NCBI GenBank assembly: GCA_029204225.1
Contig: CM055097.1
Location: forward strand, 62,396,950 to 62,460,949
Direction of reading: 5' to 3'
DNA from: Diphasiastrum complanatum
Lineage: Eukaryota > Streptophyta > Lycopodiopsida > Lycopodiales > Lycopodiaceae
DNA length: 64,000 nucleotides
Made by a program: the position numbers and the translations under genes. This document shows positions 53,641 through 64,000 of this stretch, piece by piece (within the stretch, counting starts at the first letter, position 1; every line of letters starts with the position of its first letter). Under the pieces are notes generated by a model that was not told the DNA's origin, did not search any database, and saw nothing but the letters and a program-made list of their open reading frames with translations.

Positions 53641-54025
53641 TTTCATATATTTACAAGAAAGCATTTGTCGAAGTGGTCTGCATCCAATGCACACATACAA
53701 TTTTTGTCATGTTGTTACTTTGAATTAAGCCAAGCACTTTACCAATCCAAAATGGATGATTTTTACTATTCTCTGAAGCTAAAAGTGCAATGAAGCACCA
53801 TACATTGATTTCACCAAGATTACCAAACCACTTAACCTTTGTGGCTTTCACAGTCTGACAACTTTTCCTGAAACCCAAATACATTTCATGTTTTATGTTT
53901 TGCACAAGGGATAAAATTTCAATTTGTTGTGAAATATATGAGGATTCAACTGTGGTTGTTGGAATTAATGGCCTTAACGGCCAGTGAAATTCTTCGAATT
54001 GTTCTTCAAAAAAATCCACCACCAA
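53641..54025 (-). pseudogene. Transposon-associated fragment of unknown family
   Basis: On the minus strand KVKWFGNLGEINVWCFIALL, NHPFWIGKVLGLIQSNNMTK and CVHWMQTTSTNAFL resemble the tail of a chromatin-binding type module (PFWIGKV...VHWY). It could belong to the decayed element at 49.6-52.2 kb. Confidence is low. Confidence 0.35.
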
Positions 54026-54560
54026 TGTCTATCAAACTCATCAAAAAATTGGTACGTTGTTTGAACGATTGATTTCAAAAACTTCAATGCTGCAAATCGA
54101 TTAACTGAATGCTCTTTCAGAATGGACGTTAGATGATATTAAGGCGCAAACTTTACTTGAGCAGAAGGCACATTACGTTAAAAATAGACCCTTTCAAAAG
54201 GTAACCACAAAATAAAATTTGAAAACTACTTTTCCCACAACAATGTGATGCCTTCGTTGTTATTTTCAATTTTGAATTAATGCTGAAAACTGATATCATT
54301 GATTGGTTGTATGCATGGTTGTTACTAATAACTTCATTAATTGGTTAGAAGTTTTATTTATCTTACCACTACACGACCAGATATTCGTCATTTGTAAGCT
54401 TGGTTAGCGAAATTATGGAAACGCCAATAGATCATTGAAAGGCAACCAAGAGAATTATGGTGCATGCTAAAGAAACTGTTGGATTTCAAAGAAACCCACT
54501 TTTTAATGAGCATCCTGAAGTTGTAAATACTCAAAAGCAAAAAAAAATTGAAAAGATATA
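54026..54560. other. Unassigned stretch
   Basis: No recognisable coding or repeat. Confidence 0.35.
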
Positions 54561-54569
54561 CACAAGATT

Positions 54570-54745
54570 GAAGTCTATTTTCGACCCCTGAGCATCGAAA
54601 TGGATTTCGACCATGGCCTGGGGCGATGGATCGAAACTCAAACCTATTTCGACCCGGAACCTATTTTAACCTGGCACTTGTTTCAACCCGGCACTTATTT
54701 CAACCCAAACCGATTTTGATATTGTCAACCGTTCCGACCCACGTC
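54570..54745 (+). repeat. TATTTCGACCCGG-type short tandem repeat
   Basis: Units like CTATTTCGACCCGGAAC, CTATTTTAACCTGGCAC, TTGTTTCAACCCGGCAC and TTATTTCAACCCAAAC follow each other at 16-19 base spacing around 54643-54712. Earlier looser copies lie at 54576 and 54604. It lies upstream of the Copia element that starts near 54.9 kb. Confidence 0.75.
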
Positions 54746-55067
54746 GCAATCAGAGTACAACATTGACAGTTTATCTACTATGTACATTCTGAATATTATC
54801 TACAATGATTGTTAACTAACATAAAACAAATCAAGTAGAACTAATAAAGATACATAATCATACTTTCTTGTACTCAGTCACTGATTCACAATGATCATTG
54901 AACTGTATATATCAATAGGTAGAAAACATCAATCAGTGATGGGAAATCAATAATTAAGTGTTGAAGCATTTTTCAAACTCATGCAACCAGAAGTGCACGC
55001 TTCACGCATTTATACTTTGATATGTTCAGAGCAACTTTGTTTTTCCAATCAAGAGTGCAATTTTGTG

Positions 55068-55589
55068 ATGAGCAACCAGCAGCCAATATCGAATTCCGAA
55101 CCTTCATCATCTCAGGACAACAGCTATTCTGAAAAATATTGCAAAAGGACTGGTCATGTCATCAAGGACTGCAGAATACTCAAGTACAACAATGAAAAGA
55201 AGAAGTGGTTCCACCAACAAGCCAATGCTGCAACCACTAGTCAAGCACCACAACCTCAAGAAGAAGATGAAGCTGGTTTTATGACCAAAGTCGGAGAACT
55301 CCAAGATGACAATTCTTGGTATTTTGACTCGGGAGCAACTCAACACATTACTCACCATCTCAATTGGTTCCCAGACTTCAAGCCATTCACTCATCCTAGA
55401 GTTGAACAATTGAGAGACAACTCAGCTCACAACATCAAAGGTGAAGGGAGTGTAAAGATCGAGTATCAAAGAGGTGATGTCAAGTTTTTGTCCAATGTTT
55501 TACATGCATCCAATCTTACAAAAAATCTGCTCTCAATTAGTAGGATTGTTGATTCTGGTCATATGATCGAAAGGCTACACTATTCTTGA
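55068..55589 (+). pseudogene. Copia gag knuckle and protease
   Basis: The frame gives CKRTGHVIKDCR (first Cys of the knuckle changed), a Gln/Pro linker, SWYFDSGATQHITHHLNWFP with the protease DSGA, IKGEGSVKIEYQRGDVKFLS and NVLHASNLTKNLLSISR. It ends in TGA at 55587-55589. It belongs to a different Copia family from the 9.5-13.8 kb element. Confidence 0.85.
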
Positions 55590-56035
55590 AAAATCCTAGA
55601 AAATCTTAGCTTTTGATAAAAGGTGTGGCTATCACAAAAATTCATTGAAAGACTTATGCAAGGCGCACGGAATACATCAACAATTTATTACAAGCTACTC
55701 ACCTCAGTCCAATGGTATAGCAGAGAGAGAAAATTGAACTCTCATAGAGTGCAAAGAGTATGATGGCCCATGCCTCCCTTCCTAAAAAAATTTGGGCATA
55801 ACCAATATCAACTACTACCTATCTGCAAAATCGATCCATCACAAAGGCCCTCAACAACAAAACTCCTCATGAGGTATGGACAAGAAAAACATTCGAGTTT
55901 TTGGATGTATTGCATACTCTCACATAGGATATTCTCCCGACCACAAAGCATACAAGCTCTACAATCCACTTTCACAAAAGTCGTTTACAAGTAGAGATGG
56001 AATGAAAAGGATATTGTTTCATGGCCTCCTTGTCT
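55590..56035 (+). pseudogene. Copia integrase fragments
   Basis: Across frames: YHKNSLKDLCKAHGIHQQF with YYKLLTSVQWYSRER (the SPQQNGVAERKN region) and TRKNIRVFGCIAYSHIGYSP (the LRVFGCVAYVHI block). The DD part is missing. Confidence 0.75.
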
Positions 56036-56039
56036 GCCT

Positions 56040-57050
56040 CTATTTATGGACATTGCTCTTTTGATAGCTTTCATCATGGATCAAGTTCGGTTTACAATCA
56101 GACATGCCATATTTACTCATCAAATTTGTCAAATATTGTTGTTGACGGATGAAAATCAATCTGCTAGGTCCATCTTTGTGTATTTGAATTCCGAGACAAT
56201 AGTGGGCTGGGCCCCAATCTATCATCTCGTACTCTTTTGCTAGCATGCCATTGACATCCTTCAAATATTTCAGATCATTACTGGATAACAATGTATCATC
56301 AACATTTAAGATGATGATTATGAAGTAGAAACAGATTTGAAATAAACATTCGAATCTACTGAGTTTGGAATGAAACCATTTTCGATGAATAATTAGTTGA
56401 TTTTTTGAAGCCAGGCCGTTGGGGACTATTTCAGTCCATAGAGAGCTTTGTGGATCTTGCATAGAAGGTGCTCTCAACTCTTGAGCTTGTATCTTTCCGG
56501 CTGTGACATAAAAATGTCCTCTTCAATAGTCCCATTTAGAAATGCTATTTGGACATCCATTTGGTGGACTTCAAGGTCGGTTGTAGTTGCATAAGAGAGT
56601 AGTAATAAAATTGAAGCATGCTTAACTATTGGGCTGCAAGTTTCGGAGTAGTCTAGATCTGGAGTTGTGAAAAACCTTTTGCAACCAACCTAGCTTTGTA
56701 TCTTTAATTTTGCCTTCAGCATCATACTTCACCTCGAAGATCTACTTGCATGAAATTGGATTTCGATCCTTAGGCAGCTCCATGATAGTCCAAGTGTTGT
56801 TCTCCAGTAGAGAATCGTATTCTCTGTCCATTGCAGCTTTCCATTGATCAGTATCTTCATTTGACATGGCGTCTGAAACAATGTTAGGCTCTTGTACAAA
56901 GTAGCAAGAAGGATCATCCATAAATATGAATGGAAGCTATTTGGGTCAATTCGACTTCCTTAGAAGGTTTTCGACCCTCTGATGTTGTTTGACCTGTTGA
57001 GGAGTTAATAACTCATCATCTGAGTCAAGATCGATTTTAGGATCATCGAC
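56040..57050 (-). pseudogene. Copia reverse transcriptase in inverted orientation
   Basis: The minus strand keeps, from right to left, WKAAMDREYDSLLENNTWTI, KYDAEGKIKDTKLGWLQK, QAQELRAPSMQDPQSS-type spacer and IIILNVDDTLLSSND. NVDD is in the position of the catalytic YVDD, with Tyr changed to Asn. LGIQIHKDGPSRLIFIRQQQ follows. Flanking integrase and RNase H are on the + strand. Confidence 0.85.
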
Positions 57051-57159
57051 CTTGAGATCTTAAGTGGGAATGTTGGCTAGAGCCTTACCCATGAGGTCGT
57101 AGAATTAATCTTCAACAAAGATAGGCTCATTAATGTATGCTATGTTATGCATTCGACCC

Positions 57160-57640
57160 GATCTAGCATAGTCTATCAACTCATTGAGCCAATTTCTTTA
57201 TAATCCAAGGATGACACACTTGAAAGCTCTCTTGAAGGTCTTGAAGTATATTCAAGCTACCAAAGACTTATGCATCTGCTATGGAGACAACCAATCTATC
57301 AATATCTTGAAGGATACACAGATGCAGATTGGGCAAGAGATATCGACCCCATTAAATCGACTTCTGGTTTCGTCTTTATATTCAACCAAGGCCCAATATT
57401 CTAGAATAGCTGAAAACAGACCTCATTAGCATTATCTTCAACAAAATCGGAATACATTGCTACCACAAATGCTACCAATCTGGCTCAAAAACTTGCTTGC
57501 AGATATCAACATTACTCAACAACAACCAACAATCCTCTATTGTGACAATCAAAGCACAATAGCACTATCCTTGAATCCGAGATTTCACTCTTGAAGCTAG
57601 CATATCGAAATAATATATCATTATCTCAGAGTTGTCTCAC
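57160..57640 (+). pseudogene. Copia RNase H fragment
   Basis: The + strand shows GYTDADWARDIDPIKSTSG, FVFIFNQGPI, LSSTKSEYIATTNAT and LLYCDNQSTIALSLNP in neighbouring frames, the order of Copia RNase H. Stops break it. Confidence 0.8.
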
Positions 57641-57959
57641 ATTACTGTTTGCTTTTGCATTTATGTACTGATTAATGTATCTTCAATCTTACTAGCTATC
57701 TAACACACTACCGAGATCCACCAGCAATCTCACACTATCTCATTCGACTGCCAATAACTTGGAGTATTCATCTCTGAGTAAATCGATCCAGAGCTTTTTC
57801 TTTGGATATCCGATCATCAACCACAATTTTCGATAGAAACACCTAGCCATGTTCTGGTTTATACATACAAGACATGATGGTTTGCTAGAATTGCAAGATA
57901 TGTTAGGCAAATAGCATTGATGATAAGAGATCAACTATAAGTTAGACCTTCAACATTGG

Positions 57960-58350
57960 CAAAGGTTGTTTCTCCTAGTCTGGCAGAAAATAGCACATTG
58001 TGTCTCTTTCAATGATAGAAGCCAAGTATAACACACTAAGTTCAGCAACCCAAAAAGCAATATGGCTAAGGTATTTGTTCAACGACATAGACATAAAGCA
58101 AACACAAAGCACAACTATTTTTTGGTGATAGCCAAAGCGACATGCAATAAATAAAATATCCAATCTTTCACACTAGAACAAAACACATTGAAATAAAATA
58201 TCACTTCATACATGAAAATTTGCAATTAAAAGATGTGAATGTGACTCATTGCAGCACTACAATATAGATAGCTAATATCTTTACCAAGTCCCTAAGCAAA
58301 AAGAAGTTTAAGTTCTTTAAAACTAAGCTTTGCGTAGAACCTATAATCAA
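57960..58350 (+). pseudogene. Copia RNase H tail, second piece
   Basis: HTRTKHIEIKYHFIHENLQL, NVTHCSTT and IANIFTKSLSKKKFKFF form a Copia RNase H end. It is preceded by another STQ-KAIWLRYLF piece that overlaps in function with the fragment at 57.2-57.6 kb, so two Copia copies may be mixed here. It resembles the tail at 3592-3795. Confidence 0.75.
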
Positions 58351-58531
58351 AAGCTTAAGAGATATATAGATTAATACTAGAGGAAAAAATCTAATTTTGC
58401 TTTGTATAACATTCTTTGAATCAGTAGAAGTTTTTTAGATTAAACTTAAAGTGTATGTTAGCAAGGAAGTTTGTTCCATGTGTAATAGAATAATGTTGTG
58501 AGTATTAATCATTAAGGGAGAGACTGCTCAA

Positions 58532-59130
58532 GCTAGTGGCAATGTTTTATGGTACCTTTCGAATCGCCTTTTCGAACCGTGTTGAAATCGGGCTCGAAAC
58601 AAAAGCAGCTTCTCCAGGTTCGAACCGACAAATCAGTTTTAGGGTTTTTATTGCCCCCCTCCCTTAATTTCTACCCTTTGATTATGTCAAAAACAAGTGC
58701 TTTTTAGTGTTAATGGGTAACATGTAGATTATAATATTGAATTCGTGATTAATCGATAATGAATTTTGACGCGGAACTTTGAACTTCCAACTAACAATAC
58801 ATGTCACCTGTGATTTAGGATTCTTTATCATTCGGTGGCTTCAATTTTAGCTATGATCTATCTGATATCATCAGTGACATTAGCTAGTAGCTACTTCCAT
58901 ACATGACTAGAAATTAGTCCTTCGAAAAAATTGAACCATTGTTTTGGCATGACTAGAAAGATAGTCATTTGGAAATTGTGGCATGATGAAAGAGTCCTTT
59001 TGGAAAATCCCAAAAAAACGGTTTGAACCGTTTTGTTTTTCTAGTTCGAACAAAAAAGACGGTTCGAACCGGGCCGATTCAAACCGGCAGATCCGAACCA
59101 TAGTTCGTCGACACAACTACCGCTAGTGGC
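58532..59130. mobile_element. MITE-like insertion with 9-bp direct repeats
   Basis: GCTAGTGGC at 58532-58540 and again at 59122-59130 flank about 580 bases. The two inner ends share, in inverted orientation, TATGGT-C then GGTTCGAA-type runs, and palindromic GGTTCGAACC occurs at about 58618 and 59055 with near-forms at 59019 and 59078. A 9-bp duplication is the size made by Mutator-type transposases. No coding is seen inside. Confidence 0.5.
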
Positions 59131-60863
59131 TAAGCAACCCTAACTTCTATTAAGGTTTTAAATCTGATCCTTTTGGAGTCAATGAAAATTTTGAGCTTGT
59201 GGAATGTGTTTCTTTCATTTTGGATGCACTTGGTTGTGTGTGAGTACTACAATTGTGAATTAGTAAACTATAGCCACACCCAACACCGCTCTTACACATA
59301 AATTAAACTACCACATTACCCTTCTACTTTACCACATGCAATATCCCATAGTCTATTTCAATGTCAAAAATTTTAAGAAAGCACAAGCAACCTAAAATGC
59401 TAAAGCACAAAAGTTTCTATCATCTCCCTAATGCAATCTCGTAAGCATTGTCACAAAAACATGATAAGAGTAAGCATAACAATTGGACAGCTTGTGGACC
59501 CAAATATCTAATTTAGCACATTGCATTTTTTCTTATGGCAAATGAGTGAAAGCAAATCGTCCACTTTGCTTCTAAGACTTAAGCCCAAGTTTAGAAGTCA
59601 CAAAGCTCTATTGAAACTTGAAAAAGATTACAAGTCTTTAAGTTTAACTTTGTAAGTTGTACAAAATAATTCTAGAACTGGTTAACACATTGAATCTCTT
59701 AGATTAAGTTTACTTCTGAAATGCTCACAACTTGGGCTTCTACACGCAGGATGCTGGCCGAGCATTATTTCTAATCAAAAGTACCTAATATGTTGTTCCA
59801 CAGCAAGGCGTTGCCTTTATAAACACCATTAAATTTTGTTGGGCCAACTTACTTGCTCTTGCACGTCAACTACCAACAATGCAATTCTAACAATAATCAT
59901 GCAACTGAAGGTTTAGAAATTATTAAACTATCAAAGAAAGCAAGACTTTGCTTTGCGATATGCTAACTATTAAATAGAATAAATCAAGTATCATATATGG
60001 ACAGAGTAGAAGTACCACAAAAATGTTGCTGAGACTTACCGAAAGTGAGTTGGACTTCACAAAAGCATTGGCAAGTAAAAAGTGGTGAACGCTTTTTGAG
60101 ATCGATCTCATCTAAGATTTCATACGGCGTCATCATCTTCTTAGCAAGCTCCTTCAAGCACCATCAAAAGCCAGAACTCTTCACATTGGCAGTGCCATAA
60201 GAGAGAGGCTCCCCAAACATTCTGAATTGCCGTTCGTACTACATAAGGAATTTAAAGTAGCCACGCAGAGAGAAAAAGGGGAGCAAAAGAGACTAAGACA
60301 TGAGTCTATTGGGATGCCATCCGCCTTCATGTCCTTCCCAGGATACAAAAGCAACTATGGGCTGGCCTCTTCCAAAGCTCTTTCCAAACAAGATTGGAAA
60401 CAATAAATGATCCATTATCTGCAGAAGCAAATTATTTGGATATCAAGATATTGCATTCTAGCACTTGCAAAGCTTTCTATCAATTTACAATGTGCTTGTT
60501 TCAGCAAAAGAATGAATTAAGTGATCTAAGCGTCCAGTTTTAAGATCTTGTCCTGGCATGGCACACTTTTATAAATCAAGCATCCAAAATAAATTCTAGA
60601 GCTTTTTGTTTATATATACCATCTTGTTTTGGTGAAAGATGTACGCATACAACAGAAAGTTTGTCTCGTCGTACTCATATATCACCTTGAGCCCGTCATA
60701 GAATGTCAAGCAAAATTGGTCACTTGACATACTTCCACAGCTATTGACAACTATCATCAAATTGGTCAATTTCCTTTATCCATGTTTTGTGTGTCCAAAG
60801 TCAACTTTGCTTCCCATCTGAACATCAACTATGGTATCATCTCTTGATTGATTCACATGCACC
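59131..60863. other. Gene-poor stretch on the 3' side of the PPR gene
   Basis: AT-rich, with many stops and no recognised domain. The part next to 60863 should contain the 3' untranslated region of the PPR gene. Confidence 0.45.
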
Positions 60864-63209
60864 TTAAGCACATTTTGTTTTCTCTTTTATTTGCGCTTCC
60901 TCTACTCCTCTACCAGTAGCAGCATAAATGTTACACATTAAAACACGTGCTGCTACATTTGCTGGGTCTAACTTCAAAACAGCCTTACATGAAGCTCTTC
61001 CCAATTCCACATTGCCATGTAATCGGCAAGCCCCCAGTAGGGACATCCACACATCCACATTTGGTTTTAATGGCATTCTGCTGATAAAATCATGTGCCTT
61101 ATACAGATTTCCGGCTCTACCAAAAATATCAACCATACATGCATAATGCTCCATAAGCGGAGTAATGCCAAATTTACCATGCATACCGTGGAATAAATCC
61201 AATCCCTCTCCTATTAGTCCAGAACGACTGCACGCAGTAAGAACTGAGACATATGTCGATTTGTCTGGCTGAATACCTTGTTCCTGCATCTTTTGAAAAA
61301 GATCAAGAGCATCCTGGCCATGCCCTAGTTGAGCATATCCATCGATCATTGTGTTCCACGAAACAACATCACGTTCAGATAACTTCAAGAATATTTCATC
61401 TGCTTCTTGTATGCTCCCACATTTTGCATACATATCTATGAGACTATTCGCTACAAATAAATCTAACTCTAATCCATATTTCACAAGTTGGGAATGGATG
61501 AGCTTGCCTTGATCCAAAGCAGTTATTTTGCCACATGCTTTCAGGACACCAACAAACGTGACCCTGTTTGGCTTCACACCCTGTAGTTGCATTCGTCTGA
61601 AAAAGTAGAGGGCTTCGTCACAGAAGCCCTGCTGCACACAGCCATCAATCATGGCATTCCATGAAACCACATCGTGTTTTGGCATTTTCAAAAACACCTT
61701 ACGTGCATCGTCAATGCTCCCACATGCAGCATACATGTCGATCAGGGTATTGCCAATGGTTAAATCCGATTCTATCCCACAGCTAACCAGCTGGCAATGG
61801 ATAAGCTTTCCCTGATCCAGAGCTGCTATGCTGCTACATGCTTTCATTGCACACAGATATGTCACGCGGTCAGGCTGCACGCCTTCCTGCTGCATCTTCC
61901 AGAAGAGGTAAAGGGCGTCCTCACCATGCCCAAGTTGAGCACAGGCTGCAATTATCACAGTCCACGACACTACATTGCGCTGGGGCAACTTGGAGAAGAC
62001 TAGCCAAGCTTCTTCAAGGCTTCCACATTTGGCATACATGTCTACAAGTGTGCTCCCCAAAGATACATCCAATGGAAGACCACTTTCTACTAGTTTGGCA
62101 TGGATGTGCTTTCCATGATACATTGAGCCTATACTGCCAATCGCTTTTAACAAAACTAAGAATGTGATTCTATCAGGTTTCAAACCCTCCATTCGCATTT
62201 TCTCAAAATACTGGAGGGCTTCATGTGCAAAACCATGTCTAGCACATCCTGCAATAATAGCATTCCATGAGACTACATCTCGATGTGGTAAGCTGAGCAA
62301 TACTTGAGACGCCTCACTCATGCTCCCGCATCTAGAATACATGTCAACAAGAGTACTTCCAACTAATAAATCAGAATGAAATCCAGCTTTTACGACCTGA
62401 GAGTGGATGTGCCTTCCCTCGTCTAGAGCCCTTAGGCTACTGCAAGCCTTGAGTAAGAATAAGAACGTAAGCCTATCAGGGTTTGATTCCTCCTCCTGCA
62501 TTTTCTCGAAAAGATGGAGGGCTTCTTGACCAAACCCTTGCTGGACACATCCAGAAATCATGGTGTTCCAACAGAACAAGCTGCGTCGAGGCAGCTTATC
62601 AAATACGTGCCGGGCGTCGATTATGCTCCCACATTTCACATACATGTAAACAAGCGAATTCAAGACAAAAATATCAGGCATAACCCCACTGCTGACGATT
62701 TGGTCATGAATAACCCTTCCTTGCCTAAGGTCTAAGATGTTTGCACACGCGTTGAGAACAGCAGCATAAGTGTACACACTTGGCTTCACATTTGTCTGCC
62801 GCATCTCATGATAAAGCTGAATTGCCATTTTTTCTTGCTTGTTCTTGGCATGTAAGGAAATGATTAAAGTCCAAATACGACAATCTTTCTTGGCAAAGCT
62901 ACGAAATACTTGAAGAGCTTCTTTAACTTTTCCGGCCAGGGAGTAGATTTGAATAAGTTCATTACAGATGGAGCGGTTCAACTCCAAGCCATTGCTGACA
63001 ATCAAAGAGCAGATGTGCGTACCTGCTATGATGTCTTTCCTTTTCCTGCATTCCTTCAGCAAATTCTGCAAGATCGCGTTGGATAATGGAATGCCTTGTC
63101 TGTTAATATCCTGAGCGCTTCGAAGAGCCTCTAGCAGCCGTCCCTGCTTGCAGAGCTTGCTCAGGTAGCTCAAAGAATTGACAGAAATTTTCACTCCGCC
63201 ATCCTGCAT
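60864..63209 (-). CDS. PLS-class pentatricopeptide repeat protein, truncated E region
   Basis: An intronless 781-residue RNA-binding repeat protein, probably organellar, that would take part in RNA processing or editing. The ATG is at 63207-63209. After a short start (MQDGGVKISVNSLSYLSKLC) six or so PLS triplets of about 101 residues follow. Each is marked by a VSWNxMIxG block (for example DVVSWNAIIAGCARHGFAHE), PDRxTFLxLLKAC, GxxIHxQ and NxLIDMYAKCGSI. The E region begins (KPNVDVWMSLLGACRLHGNV, PANVAARVLMCNIYAATGR) but then reads VEEAQIKEKTKCA and stops. The rest of E, E+ and any DYW deaminase are missing, so it would need a partner if it is an editing factor. The N-terminus lacks an obvious long targeting peptide, so the start may lie further upstream in another exon. 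No frame lesion is seen in the repeats. Confidence 0.95.
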   Translation of the reverse strand: MQDGGVKISVNSLSYLSKLCKQGRLLEALRSAQDINRQGIPLSNAILQNLLKECRKRKDIIAGTHICSLIVSNGLELNRSICNELIQIYSLAGKVKEALQVFRSFAKKDCRIWTLIISLHAKNKQEKMAIQLYHEMRQTNVKPSVYTYAAVLNACANILDLRQGRVIHDQIVSSGVMPDIFVLNSLVYMYVKCGSIIDARHVFDKLPRRSLFCWNTMISGCVQQGFGQEALHLFEKMQEEESNPDRLTFLFLLKACSSLRALDEGRHIHSQVVKAGFHSDLLVGSTLVDMYSRCGSMSEASQVLLSLPHRDVVSWNAIIAGCARHGFAHEALQYFEKMRMEGLKPDRITFLVLLKAIGSIGSMYHGKHIHAKLVESGLPLDVSLGSTLVDMYAKCGSLEEAWLVFSKLPQRNVVSWTVIIAACAQLGHGEDALYLFWKMQQEGVQPDRVTYLCAMKACSSIAALDQGKLIHCQLVSCGIESDLTIGNTLIDMYAACGSIDDARKVFLKMPKHDVVSWNAMIDGCVQQGFCDEALYFFRRMQLQGVKPNRVTFVGVLKACGKITALDQGKLIHSQLVKYGLELDLFVANSLIDMYAKCGSIQEADEIFLKLSERDVVSWNTMIDGYAQLGHGQDALDLFQKMQEQGIQPDKSTYVSVLTACSRSGLIGEGLDLFHGMHGKFGITPLMEHYACMVDIFGRAGNLYKAHDFISRMPLKPNVDVWMSLLGACRLHGNVELGRASCKAVLKLDPANVAARVLMCNIYAATGRGVEEAQIKEKTKCA

Positions 63210-64000
63210 ACTGAAAAATAGAAAGCAAAAGCAAAAGCGAGCAGTAAAAGCGTTTGGATCTTCAAGTATCCCTCTATTGAGGGTGTATTTGCAAAGCTTC
63301 TTGCTATTGGCTGAATCGTGCCATTTTGGCCTGCCCTATTTCAGGATTTTTGGCCTTGCAAAGCAATACTATGTGTTCAAGTGGGTTCTAAAAATTAACC
63401 TTAAAGCCCAAGGCCACATTGTGGTGGTGGTGAGAACACTTGAGGTCTGGACCTTGGTGGAGCGTTAAAATAGTGTGCATGCATGAAAAGTCTACTTTTT
63501 AGCCTTGCCTTGCAAACGCCAATACTACGTGGTGTTCAAGTGAGTCGATGAAGTTTTTGCATGTCAACGATGTGCTACAATGCATATTAAGCACTAGGAG
63601 CTAACATGCCACATGCAAGATGGGTAGGCCACATGCTCATTGAGAGCGCATGCAATTGAGAATAGCAACATGGGCAATGGAAAACAAACAAGCAACACCA
63701 TGCAAAATGAAAAAGCAATTTCATTGGCTTCGTGAGAAATCTCAACTTCCATGCTGGAATCTAAAGCATCTTGTTCATCATCCTATGAGGGGTCTTCTAG
63801 TAGATCTTCTTGTGGAAGACTTAGAATAGTATCATCCAGATTAGATATCGCAATGTCTACACTTGAATCAGTTTCATGTCGCAATACTACACTGGAATCA
63901 GCTTTTCTGCTCCAGCACCAATTCTCATATCAACTTTTTGAGAAATTTCAATGGCTAGGGGTGTTTTGTAATATCCTGTCCATCTGGCAAGGGAGCATCA
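63210..64000. other. 5' flank of the PPR gene
   Basis: No coding is recognised. A short motif GCCTTGCAAAGCAATACTA with GTTCAAGTG recurs in variant form about 150 bases apart (63353 and 63510), and TCGCAATACTACACTGGAATCAG occurs near 63880. It should contain the PPR promoter, but no TATA box is obvious. Confidence 0.4.

Larger units (their letters stand above)
54981..58500 (+). mobile_element. Decayed Copia element with inverted RT segment
   Basis: The + strand carries gag knuckle and protease (54981-55590) and integrase fragments (55590-56035). Then the reverse transcriptase is on the - strand (about 57050 down to 56040), and RNase H is again on the + strand (57240-57620 and 58000-58345). 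So the block of roughly 1 kb holding RT has been turned round inside the element. All frames are heavily broken. A purine run and LTR-like sequence may begin near 58511. Confidence 0.8.

Noticed and set aside
60928-62735. Plus-strand frames inside the PPR gene
   Set aside because: They are shadows of the minus-strand PPR repeats and have no motif of their own.

Overview
This window looks like repeat-rich nuclear DNA of a land plant, probably a fern. The clues are a heavy-metal P1B-ATPase with GT-AG introns, an AWPM-19-like membrane protein, and an intronless PLS-class PPR protein built from ~101-residue modules of the kind expanded in ferns and bryophytes. Retroelements of several classes and long CA/CT/GA microsatellites surround them. 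The fern assignment is inference; plant nuclear DNA is secure.

Three host loci are present. (1) A Zn/Cd-type P1B-ATPase (HMA2/3/4 clade) runs on the + strand from about 4.77 to 15.4 kb. Its motifs are complete, but an 85-bp tRNA-like SINE with a 15-bp target duplication interrupts one exon and shifts the frame. A young Copia element sits antisense in a later intron, and an in-frame TGA interrupts the Cys-rich tail. (2) An apparently intact four-exon AWPM-19-like gene lies on the - strand at 29147-30290; its coordinates were worked out by joining exons at splice signals. (3) A PPR gene on the - strand at 60864-63209 stops inside the E region.

Layout: 0-2.4 kb, 3' part of a broken Ty3/gypsy chromovirus; 2.5-2.9 kb, microsatellite; 2.9-4.0 kb, deleted Copia copy; 4.8-15.5 kb, HMA locus with nested SINE and Copia (9533-13780, 5-bp duplication, LTRs differing at 3 of 390 positions by eye, integrase deleted); 16.3-16.8 kb, spaced CCAGCGATGGA motif array; 17.8-21.2 kb, two decayed Penelope/telomerase-like reverse transcriptases; 21.6-22.6 kb, LTR-like repeat and CT tract; 23.2-27.6 kb, decayed gypsy material; 29-30.3 kb, AWPM-19 gene; 31.2-31.8 kb, LINE endonuclease remnant; 32-33.9 kb, gypsy protease scrap, CGA-rich repeats and a second LTR-like copy; 34.5-35.9 kb, gypsy leader/LTR; 36.2-44.6 kb, one gypsy element on the - strand with both LTRs, no integrase and an unidentified extra ORF; 45-46.7 kb, gypsy and Copia 5' ends; 47.6-49 kb, a mirror-symmetric divergent promoter-like inverted repeat with four CACGTG sites; 49.6-54 kb, decayed DNA-transposon-like coding with hairpins and a 50-bp tandem repeat; 54.6-58.5 kb, Copia element whose RT block is inverted; 58.5-59.1 kb, MITE-like insertion; 60.9-63.2 kb, PPR gene.

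The most unusual material is the SINE inside an ATPase exon, the symmetric CACGTG-centred inverted repeat, the telomerase-like RT pair, two independent integrase-less LTR elements, and a recurring habit of element non-coding regions to carry their own short CG-containing motif repeated many times, often on both strands. Apart from the HMA locus there is no sign that the genes here act together; this is an ordinary mix of a few host genes in a sea of transposons.
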